Shown: positions 24,540 through 34,161, counted from the stretch's first letter. The stretch is DNA of 40,513 nt from Actinomycetota bacterium (GCA_947450545.1 CANFVU010000011.1:1-40513); one strand, 5' to 3'. Made by a program: numbers and translations. The notes: a model not told the origin generated them from the letters alone.

Positions 24540-26407
24540 TGAGTAATCACGCCCAATGGCAAGCTTTGCGCAATGCTTCTCGCGACCAGTCTGTTAAGGA
24601 TCAGAAGCTAAAAGCGGGGACTTTCAAACGCATCGTTGGTTTTGCAGCTCCTTACAAAGTTCAACTCATTATTTTCCTTGTCATGGTGGTACTCGATGCC
24701 CTCCTTACAGTTTCCGTGCCTCTTCTCCTCAAACAGTTAATTGATAAAGGAGTCGTTCCACATAACGGACGCGTTGTTACTCAACTTGCGTTGGTCGTTG
24801 CACTTTTTGCCATTCTTGATGCTGTGATCAATTTGGTATTGCGTTGGCACTCAAGCCAAATCGGCGAGGGACTCATTTATGATCTACGCACACAAGTATT
24901 TGCCCATGTGCAGAAACAGTCGATTGCGTTCTTTACACGCACCCAAACAGGTGCACTCATCTCTCGCCTCAATTCCGATGTCATTGGGGCGCAACAAGCT
25001 TTTACCTCAACTCTCTCGGGGGTTGTGAGCAATGTTTTGAGCCTCATTCTTGTTGTTGCAGCGATGTTGACCCTCTCGTGGCAGATCACACTCGCTTCCT
25101 TTCTTATGGTTCCATTCTTCATTTTTCCAACGAAATGGATAGGCAAGAAGCTACAAGGCCTCACTCGTGAGTCTTTCAATGTGAATGCTGAAATGTCCTC
25201 GACTATGACTGAACGTTTCAACGTATCGGGCGCGTTACTCGTAAATATTTACGGTGATGGCGCAGCAGAGTCCGAAAATTTCAGAGCAAAAGCCCGCCGT
25301 GTAGCAGACATCGGAATCAAGAGCGCACTTCTTAACAGAGCCTTTTTTAGCGTCCTTACAACAATCGCCGCAGTTGCCACAGCTTTCGCGTACGGAATTG
25401 GGGGACATCTTGCGATTAGCAAGACGATCACTATTGGAACGCTTCTTGCAATCACAACGCTATTAGCGCGCCTTTATGGACCACTTACATCGCTATCAAA
25501 TGTTCGTGTAGATGTGATGACTGCACTAGTTTCCTTTGAACGAGTATTTGAAGTACTTGATTTGCATCCCATGGTGAAAGACCCTCTTCATCCAGTGCAT
25601 TTCCCGCCCCAGCAACCAGATGTTGAGTTTAAGGATGTTCGCTTTTCCTATCCGAAAGCAGACGAGATTTCTCTCGCATCACTCGAAGGCGTTGCAAAAA
25701 AGGAGATTGTTGAAAGTGGTGAAGTTCTTAAAGGAATTTCATTCACAGTTAATCCTGGGACGCTCACTGCAATTGTTGGCCCATCTGGTGCGGGCAAAAG
25801 CACGATTTCCGGTTTATTGCCACGTCTGTATGACGTCACGAGTGGTTCAATCAGCGTAAATGGCATTGATATCCGGGATGTCTTGATTACTGAACTTCGT
25901 TCAACAATCGGTGTTGTAACTCAAGATTCACATATGTTTCATGATTCCATCGATGCAAATCTGCGATACGTCCGTAAGAACGCAACAGTCGAAGAATTGT
26001 GGGCAGCATGTGATGCGGCGCAAATTGGAGAGTTCATCCGTACCCTTCCAAATGGGTTAGACACCGTCGTCGGGGAACGTGGACATCGCCTTTCTGGCGG
26101 AGAGAAGCAGCGCTTGGCAATTGCCCGCTTACTTTTGAAAGCACCAAGAATTGCTATTCTGGACGAAGCAACTGCTCATCTTGATTCAGAAAATGAAGCC
26201 CTCGTACAAGAGGCTTTGAAGATTGCGCTAAAAGATCGCACAAGTATCGTGATTGCTCACCGGCTATCCACGATTGTGCAAGCTGATCAAATCTTGGTTT
26301 TAGAAAACGGCTTAATAGCCGAGCGCGGCACACACGAGCAATTAGTCGCTAAAGCGGGCCTGTACTTTGATTTATTCCAGCGACAGTCTTTAACTACTGG
26401 TGCATAA
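24539..26407 (+). CDS. ABC transporter, fused membrane and ATPase domains (exporter type)
   Basis: A 622-residue half-exporter that works as a dimer. The membrane domain (six helices) covers about 30-330. The ATPase domain at about 360-610 has Walker A GPSGAGKS, signature LSGGEKQR and Walker B IAILDEA, followed by the D-loop and switch His (IVIAHRLS). The start is ATG at 24539, overlapping the kinase stop by 1 bp; a TTG one codon earlier is in frame but weaker. Substrate cannot be told: members move lipids, peptides or drugs. There is no partner half-transporter nearby, so a homodimer is expected. Confidence 0.92.
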   Translation: MSNHAQWQALRNASRDQSVKDQKLKAGTFKRIVGFAAPYKVQLIIFLVMVVLDALLTVSVPLLLKQLIDKGVVPHNGRVVTQLALVVALFAILDAVINLVLRWHSSQIGEGLIYDLRTQVFAHVQKQSIAFFTRTQTGALISRLNSDVIGAQQAFTSTLSGVVSNVLSLILVVAAMLTLSWQITLASFLMVPFFIFPTKWIGKKLQGLTRESFNVNAEMSSTMTERFNVSGALLVNIYGDGAAESENFRAKARRVADIGIKSALLNRAFFSVLTTIAAVATAFAYGIGGHLAISKTITIGTLLAITTLLARLYGPLTSLSNVRVDVMTALVSFERVFEVLDLHPMVKDPLHPVHFPPQQPDVEFKDVRFSYPKADEISLASLEGVAKKEIVESGEVLKGISFTVNPGTLTAIVGPSGAGKSTISGLLPRLYDVTSGSISVNGIDIRDVLITELRSTIGVVTQDSHMFHDSIDANLRYVRKNATVEELWAACDAAQIGEFIRTLPNGLDTVVGERGHRLSGGEKQRLAIARLLLKAPRIAILDEATAHLDSENEALVQEALKIALKDRTSIVIAHRLSTIVQADQILVLENGLIAERGTHEQLVAKAGLYFDLFQRQSLTTGA

Positions 26408-26426
26408 CAGATAGATTTGTAGGACT

Positions 26427-27080
26427 ATGTATATTCCAAAACCCTTTCTCGTTGAAGATTGGAAAGAGATAACAACTTTCTTTGATAGGAATCCTGCTAT
26501 CAATCTTGTGACTGTAGGCAAAGATGGAACACCACTAGCGAGTTTGCTTCCGGCTGTTTGGAAATCAGATCAGGCATCTGAAGAAAATTACGGGACCCTT
26601 TACACGCATATTTCAAAGGGAAACCCCCAGTGGAAAGAGATATCTAACGGGCAAATTGGTTTGGCAATTGTGCAGGGCGCGCAGGCTTATGTTTCCCCAA
26701 GTAATTATGAAAAGAAATTAACAGATCACAAAGTTGTACCAACATGGAACTATCAAAAATTGCACCTAACAGGCGTTCTTGAGATAAGTGAAGATGTAGA
26801 TGTTCTTCGTAAGATAGTTTTTGAACTTACTGATTTTCATGAGCAAGGCCGTGAAAAACCATGGAGCGCCAGCGAAACTGATCCAGACTATATGAAGGCG
26901 CATTTGCAAGGAATCGTTGCGATAACAATGAAGGTAACTAAAGTTGAGACTAAATTTAAAATGAGCCAAAATAGAAGTGATACAGATCAAAAACAGATTG
27001 CTAAAGATTTACAGAGTTCGGAAAAGCTAGAAGAGCGAGTAATCGCCTCAGAAATGAAGCGAATACAAGATCTAGGTTAG
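26427..27080 (+). CDS. paiB: PaiB-like FMN-binding split-barrel protein
   Basis: A 217-residue protein of the FMN-binding negative transcriptional regulator (PaiB) family. It shows the N-terminal MYIPKPF start typical of the family, the TWNY motif near 101-104 and the KxSQNR motif near 178-183 (KMSQNR). In Bacillus PaiB is linked to sporulation and protease gene control, but most members are flavin-binding split-barrel proteins of unknown biochemical role. It has no DNA-binding domain of obvious type. TAGATT, 9 nt before the ATG, could be a -10. Its stop lies within an 11-bp tandem repeat shared with the end of the convergent gdhA gene. Confidence 0.85.
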   Translation: MYIPKPFLVEDWKEITTFFDRNPAINLVTVGKDGTPLASLLPAVWKSDQASEENYGTLYTHISKGNPQWKEISNGQIGLAIVQGAQAYVSPSNYEKKLTDHKVVPTWNYQKLHLTGVLEISEDVDVLRKIVFELTDFHEQGREKPWSASETDPDYMKAHLQGIVAITMKVTKVETKFKMSQNRSDTDQKQIAKDLQSSEKLEERVIASEMKRIQDLG

Positions 27081-27101
27081 ATCTAGGTTAGAGCTAGGTT
27101 A
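27069..27101. repeat. 11-bp tandem repeat across two convergent stops
   Basis: Three units of GATCTAGGTTA (27069-27079, 27080-27090, and 27091-27101 with one change, GAGCTAGGTTA), followed by a partial fourth. The paiB stop (27078-27080) is within it and the gdhA stop (27104-27106) directly follows it. It is probably a slippage-generated array; no stem of terminator strength was found. Confidence 0.8.
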
Positions 27102-27103
27102 GA

Positions 27104-28342
27104 TCAAGGATAAAGACCACGTAACTTGTGGGCTTCAGCAACTCGTCCTACACCCAACATCATTGCAGCTTCTCGCCACGTGACTTTCTTTGAGTCGGCC
27201 ATTGCTTCAACTTCTCGGACTGATTTCATCAAAATATCGTTGAGATTCTGTTTCACTTCTTCAGCACTCCAGAAATAATTTTGTTTATCCTGAACCCATT
27301 CGAAGTATGAAACGATTACACCGCCAGCGTTTGCGAGAATATCGGGGACAACCAAGATTCCTTTATCTTTCATGATTGCATCGCCTTCTGGCGTTGTCGG
27401 TGCATTCGCACCTTCGACAACAATCTTCGCTTGAATTCCTGGTGCAGACTTTTCAGTAATAGCATCTGCAAGAGCTGCAGGTATGAGCACATCAACTTTC
27501 AGATGGAGAAGCTCATCGTTGGTGAGTTTTTCGCTCCCTGGCACATTGATGTTGCCATGTTCTTTGAAGTGGCTCCAGAGTTGATCTATGGATTGGAATC
27601 CAGTTACGCCTCCATGCACATCGCTTACAGCCACAACTTTCATGCCCATTTGCTCACATGCCACAGCGCCCCAGTAACCAACTTTTCCGAATCCTTGGAT
27701 TGCAACGGCTGCACCATGTGGATCGATTCCTTTGACGCGAAGTGCTTCGCGAGCAGCGATTGCAACACCGTCACCCGTTGCAGAAGTGCGACCGAGAGAA
27801 CCGCCCAAAACAATCGGCTTACCTGTCACAACGCCAGGAACTGAGAATCCAGCGTTAACAGAGTAGGTATCCATCATCCACGCCATATTGCGCTCATCGG
27901 TGCCAACATCAGGAGCAGGAATATCTCGCTCAGGACCAATGATCGGAAGAATTTCAGATGTGTAGCGACGTGTGAGGCGCTCGTTCTCGGTCAATGAGAG
28001 CGATCCAGCATCGACAGCGATGCCACCTTTTGCCCCGCCATAAGGAAGATTGGTAAGTGCGCATTTCCACGTCATTAACATTGCGAGAGCAATCGTCTCG
28101 TTCATATCAATGTCTGGGTGAAAACGCACGCCACCTTTAGATGGGCCGCGAGTGGTTGAGTATTGAACGCGATAACCGCGATACATCTCAACATTGCCAT
28201 TATCGCGTCGAAGTGGGACTGCTACTTCTAAAACGCGTCGTGGGGTGGAAAGGGTTTGCCAATCATTCTCAGAAAGTCCAAGTTGAGAAACAGCTTGTTT
28301 AAGTTGAGATAGGGCTGTGTCGAGTGCTGACTCCGTTGTCAT
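27104..28342 (-). CDS. gdhA: Glutamate dehydrogenase (Glu/Leu/Phe/Val family)
   Basis: A 412-residue dehydrogenase. It carries GVRFHPDIDMNETIALAMLMTWK (substrate Lys near 93), the catalytic GGAKGG at 103-108 (Lys106), PAPDVGTDERNMAWM and a Rossmann GFGKVG. It interconverts glutamate and 2-oxoglutarate with NAD(P)H. The start at 28342 (MTTESAL) is favoured because the residues encoded further upstream look unlike the family; an in-frame ATG at 28354 with a GAGAG box just upstream remains possible. It diverges from the GNAT gene with only a few tens of bases between, so both promoters overlap. Confidence 0.9.
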   Translation of the reverse strand: MTTESALDTALSQLKQAVSQLGLSENDWQTLSTPRRVLEVAVPLRRDNGNVEMYRGYRVQYSTTRGPSKGGVRFHPDIDMNETIALAMLMTWKCALTNLPYGGAKGGIAVDAGSLSLTENERLTRRYTSEILPIIGPERDIPAPDVGTDERNMAWMMDTYSVNAGFSVPGVVTGKPIVLGGSLGRTSATGDGVAIAAREALRVKGIDPHGAAVAIQGFGKVGYWGAVACEQMGMKVVAVSDVHGGVTGFQSIDQLWSHFKEHGNINVPGSEKLTNDELLHLKVDVLIPAALADAITEKSAPGIQAKIVVEGANAPTTPEGDAIMKDKGILVVPDILANAGGVIVSYFEWVQDKQNYFWSAEEVKQNLNDILMKSVREVEAMADSKKVTWREAAMMLGVGRVAEAHKLRGLYP

Positions 28343-28362
28343 GAAGTTGAGCATACTCTCGC

Positions 28363-28368
28363 TACAGT
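28363..28368 (+). promoter_or_regulatory. -10 element of the GNAT gene
   Basis: TACAGT ends 6 nt before the GTG start at 28375, as in a leaderless transcript. A -35 is not evident (TTGTCA at 28336-28341 is 21 nt away). Confidence 0.35.
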
Positions 28369-28374
28369 ACCTTT

Positions 28375-29082
28375 GTGAACAATGTAGAAGTAAAAGCACT
28401 GATAACTATTAGTGAACAGTCCATGGCACGCGCAGTTTTTGATGAAGTATGGCCAGTAATGGGTGGTGGCACTGAAATCACACCAAATCTCATGCAAGCA
28501 CTCGTACATAATGGTACGTATCTTGCTGGTGCTTTTATCGATGGAAAAATTGCTGGCGCAGCTTTTGCATTTCCTTCCATCAAAGATGAGATTCATTTAC
28601 ATTCACATATGACTGCAACTTTGCCGAAGTTTCGTGATGCAGGAATTGGCACAGCGTTGAAAATGCATCAATACACATGGGCTCGCGAGAATGGATATAA
28701 ATCTATTCGTTGGACATTTGATCCACTTGTGCGCCGAAATGCAAAACTCAATATCGTGAAACTTGGTGTTGATGTCATTGAGTATCATCCAAATTTTTAT
28801 GGTGCAATGCCAGATATGTTGAACTCAGGCGATGAATCTGATCGCTTAATGGCGCGATGGGATCTCACCGATGAGACGCCTTTGATGCGTCCGCTCGTCA
28901 CAAAGTTCCCCGAAGATTGCATTCGTATCGCCATTCCTGAAGATATCGTCAAGCTTCGCGGCGAAGATCCAGCCAAAGCTAAGCAGTGGCGCCTCAACGT
29001 CCGCCAAGTCTTTATGAACGCTTTGAAGAATAAGCGCGAACTAATTGGCTTTTCAGACAATAACGAATACATTCTTGCATAA
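28375..29082 (+). CDS. GNAT family N-acetyltransferase (COG3375-like)
   Basis: A 235-residue acyl-CoA-dependent acyltransferase. The acetyl-CoA loop RDAGIGTALK lies near 86-95, followed by WTFDPLVRRNAKLNIVKLGV near 114-133, which is characteristic of the COG3375 group often encoded beside N-acylamino-acid racemase/OSB synthase. It starts with GTG at 28375; the stop overlaps the next gene's start by 1 bp (TAATG). The pair is likely to acylate an amino acid for use by the racemase. Acceptor unknown. Confidence 0.85.
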   Translation: MNNVEVKALITISEQSMARAVFDEVWPVMGGGTEITPNLMQALVHNGTYLAGAFIDGKIAGAAFAFPSIKDEIHLHSHMTATLPKFRDAGIGTALKMHQYTWARENGYKSIRWTFDPLVRRNAKLNIVKLGVDVIEYHPNFYGAMPDMLNSGDESDRLMARWDLTDETPLMRPLVTKFPEDCIRIAIPEDIVKLRGEDPAKAKQWRLNVRQVFMNALKNKRELIGFSDNNEYILA

Positions 29083-30188
29083 TGAAAATTCAAGAGTTTG
29101 AGCTTCGCAAGATTCACCTGCCTCTTGTACGCCCATTTCGCACTTCCTTTGGCACACAAACTTCTCGCGAAGTCCTCGTCGTCAAAGTAACTGACGCCGA
29201 TGGAAACGTCGGTTGGGCCGAAGATGTAGCAATGTCTGAGCCTCTGTATTCACCCGAATACGTTGAAGGCAACCTCGATCTCATTAAGCGATTCTTGATT
29301 CCTGCTCTATTTTCGCGTGCTGAAGTCACAGCTGAAGAAGTTGCAGATCTGCTTGCACCATTCCTTGGTGCACCGATGGCAAAAGCTGCTCTTGAAACAG
29401 CAATTCTGGATGCTCAACTGCGTGGAGAAAAGAAATCCCTCGCCTCATATTTAGGTGCAACAAAGAGCAAAGTGGAGTGCGGAGTATCTGTTGGAATCGC
29501 ACCAAGCATCGATAAGTTGTTGGAAGAAGTCGGTTCATATGTTGACGCTGGCTATCGCAGAATTAAATTAAAGATTGAACCAGGTTGGGATATCGAGCCA
29601 GTTCGTATTGTTCGCGAAACTTGGCCAACAATTCCATTACAAGTTGATGCTAACCAAGCCTATGCGCGTGGTGATGGCGATCATTTAGCAAAACTCGATC
29701 CTTACAATCTCTTGTTGATTGAACAACCATTGGATGAACATGACATCCTCGGACATGCTGGATTGGCGAAGAAAGTGAAGACTCCAATTTGTTTGGATGA
29801 ATCAATTGTCTCTCTTCGCGCAGCAGAAGATGCACTCGCACTCGAGGCAACGACTGTCATCAACATCAAACCTGGACGCGTTGGGGGATATCTTGAATCC
29901 GTTCGCATCCATGATTTGTGCGTTGAGAAGAAGATTCCAGTGTGGTGCGGGGGAATGCTCGAAACCGGAATCGGTCGAGCAGCGAACCTCGCACTTGCTG
30001 CCATGCCAGGATTCACTTTGCCAGGCGATACATCGGCTTCTGCTCGATACTTTAAGGAAGATGTCACTGATCCATTCGTCATGGATGATGGATATCTCCA
30101 CGTCCCAACCGGCCATGGCATTGGCGTAACACCACATATGGATTTCCTCGAAGATATAACGACATCTAAAGAAATCGTTACACGATAA
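29082..30188 (+). CDS. menC: o-Succinylbenzoate synthase / N-acylamino-acid racemase (enolase superfamily)
   Basis: A 368-residue enolase-superfamily enzyme with the full MLE-subgroup catalytic set: K162 and K164 (KLK), metal ligands D189 (VDAN), E214 (IEQP) and D239 (LDES), and K263 (NIKPGR). Such proteins are o-succinylbenzoate synthases of menaquinone synthesis, N-acylamino-acid racemases, or both. The gene is translationally coupled to a COG3375-type acetyltransferase rather than to other men genes, which favours racemase activity; menC remains the closest family name. It ends ahead of the TrpB-like gene, 75 bp away. Confidence 0.85.
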   Translation: MKIQEFELRKIHLPLVRPFRTSFGTQTSREVLVVKVTDADGNVGWAEDVAMSEPLYSPEYVEGNLDLIKRFLIPALFSRAEVTAEEVADLLAPFLGAPMAKAALETAILDAQLRGEKKSLASYLGATKSKVECGVSVGIAPSIDKLLEEVGSYVDAGYRRIKLKIEPGWDIEPVRIVRETWPTIPLQVDANQAYARGDGDHLAKLDPYNLLLIEQPLDEHDILGHAGLAKKVKTPICLDESIVSLRAAEDALALEATTVINIKPGRVGGYLESVRIHDLCVEKKIPVWCGGMLETGIGRAANLALAAMPGFTLPGDTSASARYFKEDVTDPFVMDDGYLHVPTGHGIGVTPHMDFLEDITTSKEIVTR

Positions 30189-30263
30189 TTTAAAAAATCC
30201 CTTGCTCGTGCTTTGCCCCGCCCGTACCGTTAGCCCTTCAAACGTCTATCGGAGGGCCATTAC

Positions 30264-31640
30264 ATGGGTATGAACAAGGATCCGCATTCCTTCACCAAGA
30301 TCACTCTTGATGAGAGCGAGATGCCAACACAGTGGTACAACATCATTCCTGATCTCCCATCACCTCCACCACCACCATTGCACCCTGGAACACATGAGCC
30401 AGTGGGTCCTGCAGACCTTGCTCCACTTTTCCCAATGGATTTGATTCTTCAAGAAGTCTCAACAGATTCATACATTGATATTCCCGGTGAAGTTCTCGAT
30501 GTCTATCGCACATGGCGTCCATCACCACTCTTTCGCGCACGTCGCTTAGAGAAGCTCCTTGATACTCCAGCACGTATTTATTACAAGTACGAAGGTGTTT
30601 CACCAGCTGGTTCGCACAAGACAAATACTTCTGTTCCTCAGGCTTACTACAACAAGAAAGCCGGAATTAAGAAACTCACAACTGAAACTGGCGCGGGTCA
30701 ATGGGGAACTGCTCTCTCGTTTGCTTGTGCACTTTTCGATCTTGAATGCGAAGTCTGGCAAGTGGGCGGCTCGTATGACATGAAGCCATATCGCCGTTTG
30801 ATGATGGAAGTTTTCGGTGCGAAAGTTCACCGCTCACCTTCACAACTCACAGAAGCAGGACGTCGTCTTGCTGCAGATCCAAAGAATATGTCTGGATCTC
30901 TCGGCATTGCGATTTCTGAAGCGGTTGAAGCAGCTGTTCAAGATCCAACAATCGCTTACGCGCTTGGTTCTGTTTTAAATCACGTTCTTCTCCACCAAAC
31001 AATTATTGGCGAAGAAGCGCTCTTGCAACTTGCTAAGGTCGGAGAAACTCCAGATCTTCTCGTTGGTTGCACAGGCGGTGGGTCTAACTTTGCTGGTCTT
31101 TCATTCCCATTCATGCGCGAAAAGATGAAGGGGAAGATGAACCCTGAAATTCGCGCTGTAGAACCAGCGTCATGCCCATCTCTCACACGCGGCACATACG
31201 CATATGACTTCGGTGATACAGCAGGAATGACACCGTTAATGAAGATGCACACCCTTGGACACGATTTCATTCCAGATCCAATTCACGCTGGTGGACTTCG
31301 TTATCACGGCATGGCACCGCTTGTTTCACATATCTACGAGCTCGGAATGATGACAGCAACAACTGTTGGTCAGAAGGAGTGTTTCGAAGCTGCAGTGATG
31401 TTTGCTCGCACTGAAGGAATTGTTCCTGCACCAGAACCAACACACGCAATTGCAGTTGCAATTCAAGAAGCTCTCAAGGCAAAAGAAACTGGCGAAGAGA
31501 AAGTTATCTTGACAGCTTTGTGCGGCCACGGTCACTTTGATCTTGCTGCATATGACCAATTCCTCAGTGGAAACATGGTTGATTCAAAGTTGCTCGATAG
31601 CGATTTCGAAGCAGCGCTTGCAGCACTTCCAGTTATGTAA
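30264..31640 (+). CDS. trpB: TrpB2-type tryptophan synthase beta-like protein
   Basis: A 458-residue PLP enzyme. Lys119 in AGSHKTN is the expected Schiff-base lysine, and GCTGGGSN near 268-275 binds the phosphate. Its length and its proline-rich N-terminal extension match the TrpB2 group, which lacks strong TrpA coupling. No trpA or other trp gene is adjacent, so it may form tryptophan from free indole and serine as a salvage enzyme or use another beta-substitution substrate. A GGAGGG box lies before the ATG. It ends at a strong bidirectional terminator. Confidence 0.88.
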   Translation: MGMNKDPHSFTKITLDESEMPTQWYNIIPDLPSPPPPPLHPGTHEPVGPADLAPLFPMDLILQEVSTDSYIDIPGEVLDVYRTWRPSPLFRARRLEKLLDTPARIYYKYEGVSPAGSHKTNTSVPQAYYNKKAGIKKLTTETGAGQWGTALSFACALFDLECEVWQVGGSYDMKPYRRLMMEVFGAKVHRSPSQLTEAGRRLAADPKNMSGSLGIAISEAVEAAVQDPTIAYALGSVLNHVLLHQTIIGEEALLQLAKVGETPDLLVGCTGGGSNFAGLSFPFMREKMKGKMNPEIRAVEPASCPSLTRGTYAYDFGDTAGMTPLMKMHTLGHDFIPDPIHAGGLRYHGMAPLVSHIYELGMMTATTVGQKECFEAAVMFARTEGIVPAPEPTHAIAVAIQEALKAKETGEEKVILTALCGHGHFDLAAYDQFLSGNMVDSKLLDSDFEAALAALPVM

Positions 31641-31650
31641 ATCCAATTAA

Positions 31651-31685
31651 AAAAGCCCCACCGGAGAAATCCAGTGGGGCTTTTT
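31651..31685. terminator. Bidirectional terminator between trpB2 and ctaE
   Basis: GCCCCAC (31655-31661) and GTGGGGC (31674-31680) form a 7-bp stem extended by A-rich and T-rich flanks (AAAA before, five T after). It can end plus-strand trpB2 and minus-strand ctaE transcripts, which converge here. Confidence 0.85.
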
Positions 31686-31696
31686 AGTTTTACTGT

Positions 31697-32296
31697 TTAG
31701 ATGATGCCTGTTGTGATTGCACAGAGAACGCCAGATACAGCAATCCATGTGAACCAAGAACTAGCAGTTAATTGACGCCAGTATTCAAGAGTTGGATCAA
31801 CGTTCGCGCGTGAGCGACGAATGAAGAGACCCAACGCTAAGAATGTTCCGATGATGTAGTGGAACATATTCGCTCCACCAAGGACTACCCAGTTCGATGC
31901 ATATGCACCTTCGAAGAAGTGTCGTCCACCATCATCTTTTGCAATGAATGGCATTGTTGCAAGTTGGTGCCACTGCAAATACAAGCCAACGAGCATCGCA
32001 AGGAGAACAATTCCTGCACTTGCAGAGCTGCGCGATTTTGTTCCAAGCTTATGAACTACTGCTGCCACCACCAGTGGCAAAGCAACAATCCAGCCGCTTG
32101 ATGCAGCAAGTGTGTGACCACCTTTTGGTACCCATCCACCATTGGCATTTAAGCCACGGAGGTAGAAGTACGAGAAGATCATTCCTGCGACAAAAGCGCC
32201 GTCAGCAACGATGAGAAGGCGAACTCCTAGGCGTTCGCGACGACCAACAACAGCTGGTGCATCGTGATGAATATGGAACTCAGTATGAGATGACAT
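31697..32296 (-). CDS. ctaE: Cytochrome c oxidase subunit III
   Basis: A 199-residue membrane protein with about five transmembrane helices, the short subunit III form (about 200 residues) seen in Actinobacteria. It shows the helix segments MIFSYFYLRG near 39-48 and the glutamate/histidine-rich N-terminal stretch. It supports the stability and proton uptake of the CtaD/CtaC oxidase. Its start overlaps the ctaD stop by 1 bp (TAATG), and it is the last gene of the operon before a bidirectional terminator. Confidence 0.9.
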   Translation of the reverse strand: MSSHTEFHIHHDAPAVVGRRERLGVRLLIVADGAFVAGMIFSYFYLRGLNANGGWVPKGGHTLAASSGWIVALPLVVAAVVHKLGTKSRSSASAGIVLLAMLVGLYLQWHQLATMPFIAKDDGGRHFFEGAYASNWVVLGGANMFHYIIGTFLALGLFIRRSRANVDPTLEYWRQLTASSWFTWIAVSGVLCAITTGII

Positions 32297-34161
32297 TAGT
32301 TGCCCTTTCCATAACCATAAGGATCTGTTGTGATCACTGGAAGTTCGTCAAAGTTCTCTAGAGGAACTGGATAAGGAACAGTCCACTCGAGAGTTTTTGC
32401 TCCCCATGGGTTCTTTGGAGCAATAACTCCGCGACGCCATGAGTGAACAACTGCCCAGAGCAGAACGATGAATCCAATTCCTACAAGGTAGGCACCGAAT
32501 GTGCTGATCATGTTCTGGTACTTGTACATCGCTGCGAAGCTCACAACACGTCGTGGTTGTCCTTCTGCACCAGCAATAAACATTCCAAGGAACAAGATTT
32601 GGAAACCAACCTGGGTGAACCAGAATGAAATGTATCCGGCACGTTCGTTAAGCATGCGACCTGTCATCTTTGGGAACCAATATGCAAGACCAGCAACAGC
32701 GCCAGTAAGTGCAGCGCCCATTAGTGTGTAATGGAAGTGAGCTGTCACGTACATAGAACCGTGCAAATAATTGTCTGCAGGTACATCTGACAAGTAAATA
32801 CCAGTGATTCCGCCGATGAGGAAGTTCCAAATAACTGCGAACATTCCAAGCATTGGAAGTTTCATCCATGGTTTACCGCGCCAAACGGTTCCAAGAAGAA
32901 CGAGGAAGATCAATCCTGTTGGCACAGAAATCATTTCTGTTGTCACCATGAATGGACCATTCAGCGTTGGGGTCCAACCTGAAATGTACATATGGTGAGC
33001 CCAAACCAATACGGAGAGACCCGCGATACCCGCAAAGCCAAGAACTGCAGCGTTGAAGGAGAAGAGTGGCTTACGAACGAATACCGGTGTGATTTCCATA
33101 AGAATCGCAATACCTGGCAACAAGATTACGTACACCTCAGGGTGTCCCATAATCCAGAAGAGGTGCGCGTAAAGCCATCCACTTCCGCCAACATTTGCAT
33201 CATAGAAACCGGTATTGAAAACTCGATCGGTTGCTGTTTGCACCATTGCCAACATAAATGTTGGGAACGCTGGAATAGCAAGTGCGACCGACATAGTTGC
33301 GCCGATAACGAAGATAGGAACGCGATTCCACTTCATTCCCTTTGCGCGCATTGCAACAACGGTTGCGGTGATATTCATACCTGCAACTGCTGTCGAAACT
33401 GCGAAGATAATGATGGTTGCGAGGAATGCATTCATTCCAGGTCCAGCTTGAATGCTGAGTGGTGCATACGCAGTCCACCCTGTAGGAATTCCACCGAGGA
33501 ACCATGCGCTACAGAGCACAGGGATCGCGGTGAAGAGAACCCACCATGAGAGTGCATTCAATCGAGGGAATGCCATATCGCGAGCACCAATCATGATTGG
33601 CATGATGTAGTTACCGAATGGGCCTGTTGCAACAATGATCATCGCAACAATCATGGTGATTCCATGAAGACCAACGAGTGAGTTATAAATAGTTGCTCCG
33701 ATGAAGTGACCGCCTGGAACTGCAAGGCTTGTGCGAATCATCATCGCCATCGTTCCGCCAACTCCGAGCATTGCCATCACGCCGACGAGGTATTGAATAC
33801 CTACGACTTTATGATCGGTGCAATATTTGAAGTAGCGCTTGATTCCTTGGCCATCGCCAGCAAGATAGAGCTGCTCTTCAGCAGTTAAATCTTTACCGAT
33901 CAACCAGCGGAATGGCCCAATAAATGCGCCAATACCAATCAGGAAGCCGATGCTCCATGCAAACATGGATGCAAGCAGCGCTTTATTCTGTTGGTTGTAG
34001 AAACCAGGATCATCAGGAATTGGCTTGAGAGCGTAGTAAGTCGCTAACGCGAAGATAACTCCGACAACAGTTCCTGTACCCATATTGAGTTTGGTAATCA
34101 AACTCTTTGCTGGATTAGGAATTGGACGTGAGCTCGTTGACGTACTGTGGAGAGTTGTCAT
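32296..34161 (-). CDS. ctaD: Cytochrome c oxidase subunit I
   Basis: A 621-residue haem-copper oxidase catalytic subunit, A1-type: HPEVY at 340-344 holds CuB ligand His340, proton Glu342 and cross-linked Tyr344. His389 and His390 (WAHHMY) complete CuB. His475 and His477 (AHFHYT) bind haem a3 and haem a, with His166 (LHGI) as the second haem a ligand. FGNY and RDMAFPR of the D-channel region are present. Twelve or more helices pump protons while reducing O2 to water. It overlaps ctaC by 4 bp and ctaE by 1 bp. Confidence 0.95.
   Translation of the reverse strand: MTTLHSTSTSSRPIPNPAKSLITKLNMGTGTVVGVIFALATYYALKPIPDDPGFYNQQNKALLASMFAWSIGFLIGIGAFIGPFRWLIGKDLTAEEQLYLAGDGQGIKRYFKYCTDHKVVGIQYLVGVMAMLGVGGTMAMMIRTSLAVPGGHFIGATIYNSLVGLHGITMIVAMIIVATGPFGNYIMPIMIGARDMAFPRLNALSWWVLFTAIPVLCSAWFLGGIPTGWTAYAPLSIQAGPGMNAFLATIIIFAVSTAVAGMNITATVVAMRAKGMKWNRVPIFVIGATMSVALAIPAFPTFMLAMVQTATDRVFNTGFYDANVGGSGWLYAHLFWIMGHPEVYVILLPGIAILMEITPVFVRKPLFSFNAAVLGFAGIAGLSVLVWAHHMYISGWTPTLNGPFMVTTEMISVPTGLIFLVLLGTVWRGKPWMKLPMLGMFAVIWNFLIGGITGIYLSDVPADNYLHGSMYVTAHFHYTLMGAALTGAVAGLAYWFPKMTGRMLNERAGYISFWFTQVGFQILFLGMFIAGAEGQPRRVVSFAAMYKYQNMISTFGAYLVGIGFIVLLWAVVHSWRRGVIAPKNPWGAKTLEWTVPYPVPLENFDELPVITTDPYGYGKGN

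Noticed and set aside
32992-33549. 185-codon frame opposite ctaD
   Set aside because: Cys/His/Asn-rich composition is the shadow of a membrane-protein gene; no start signals or homology.
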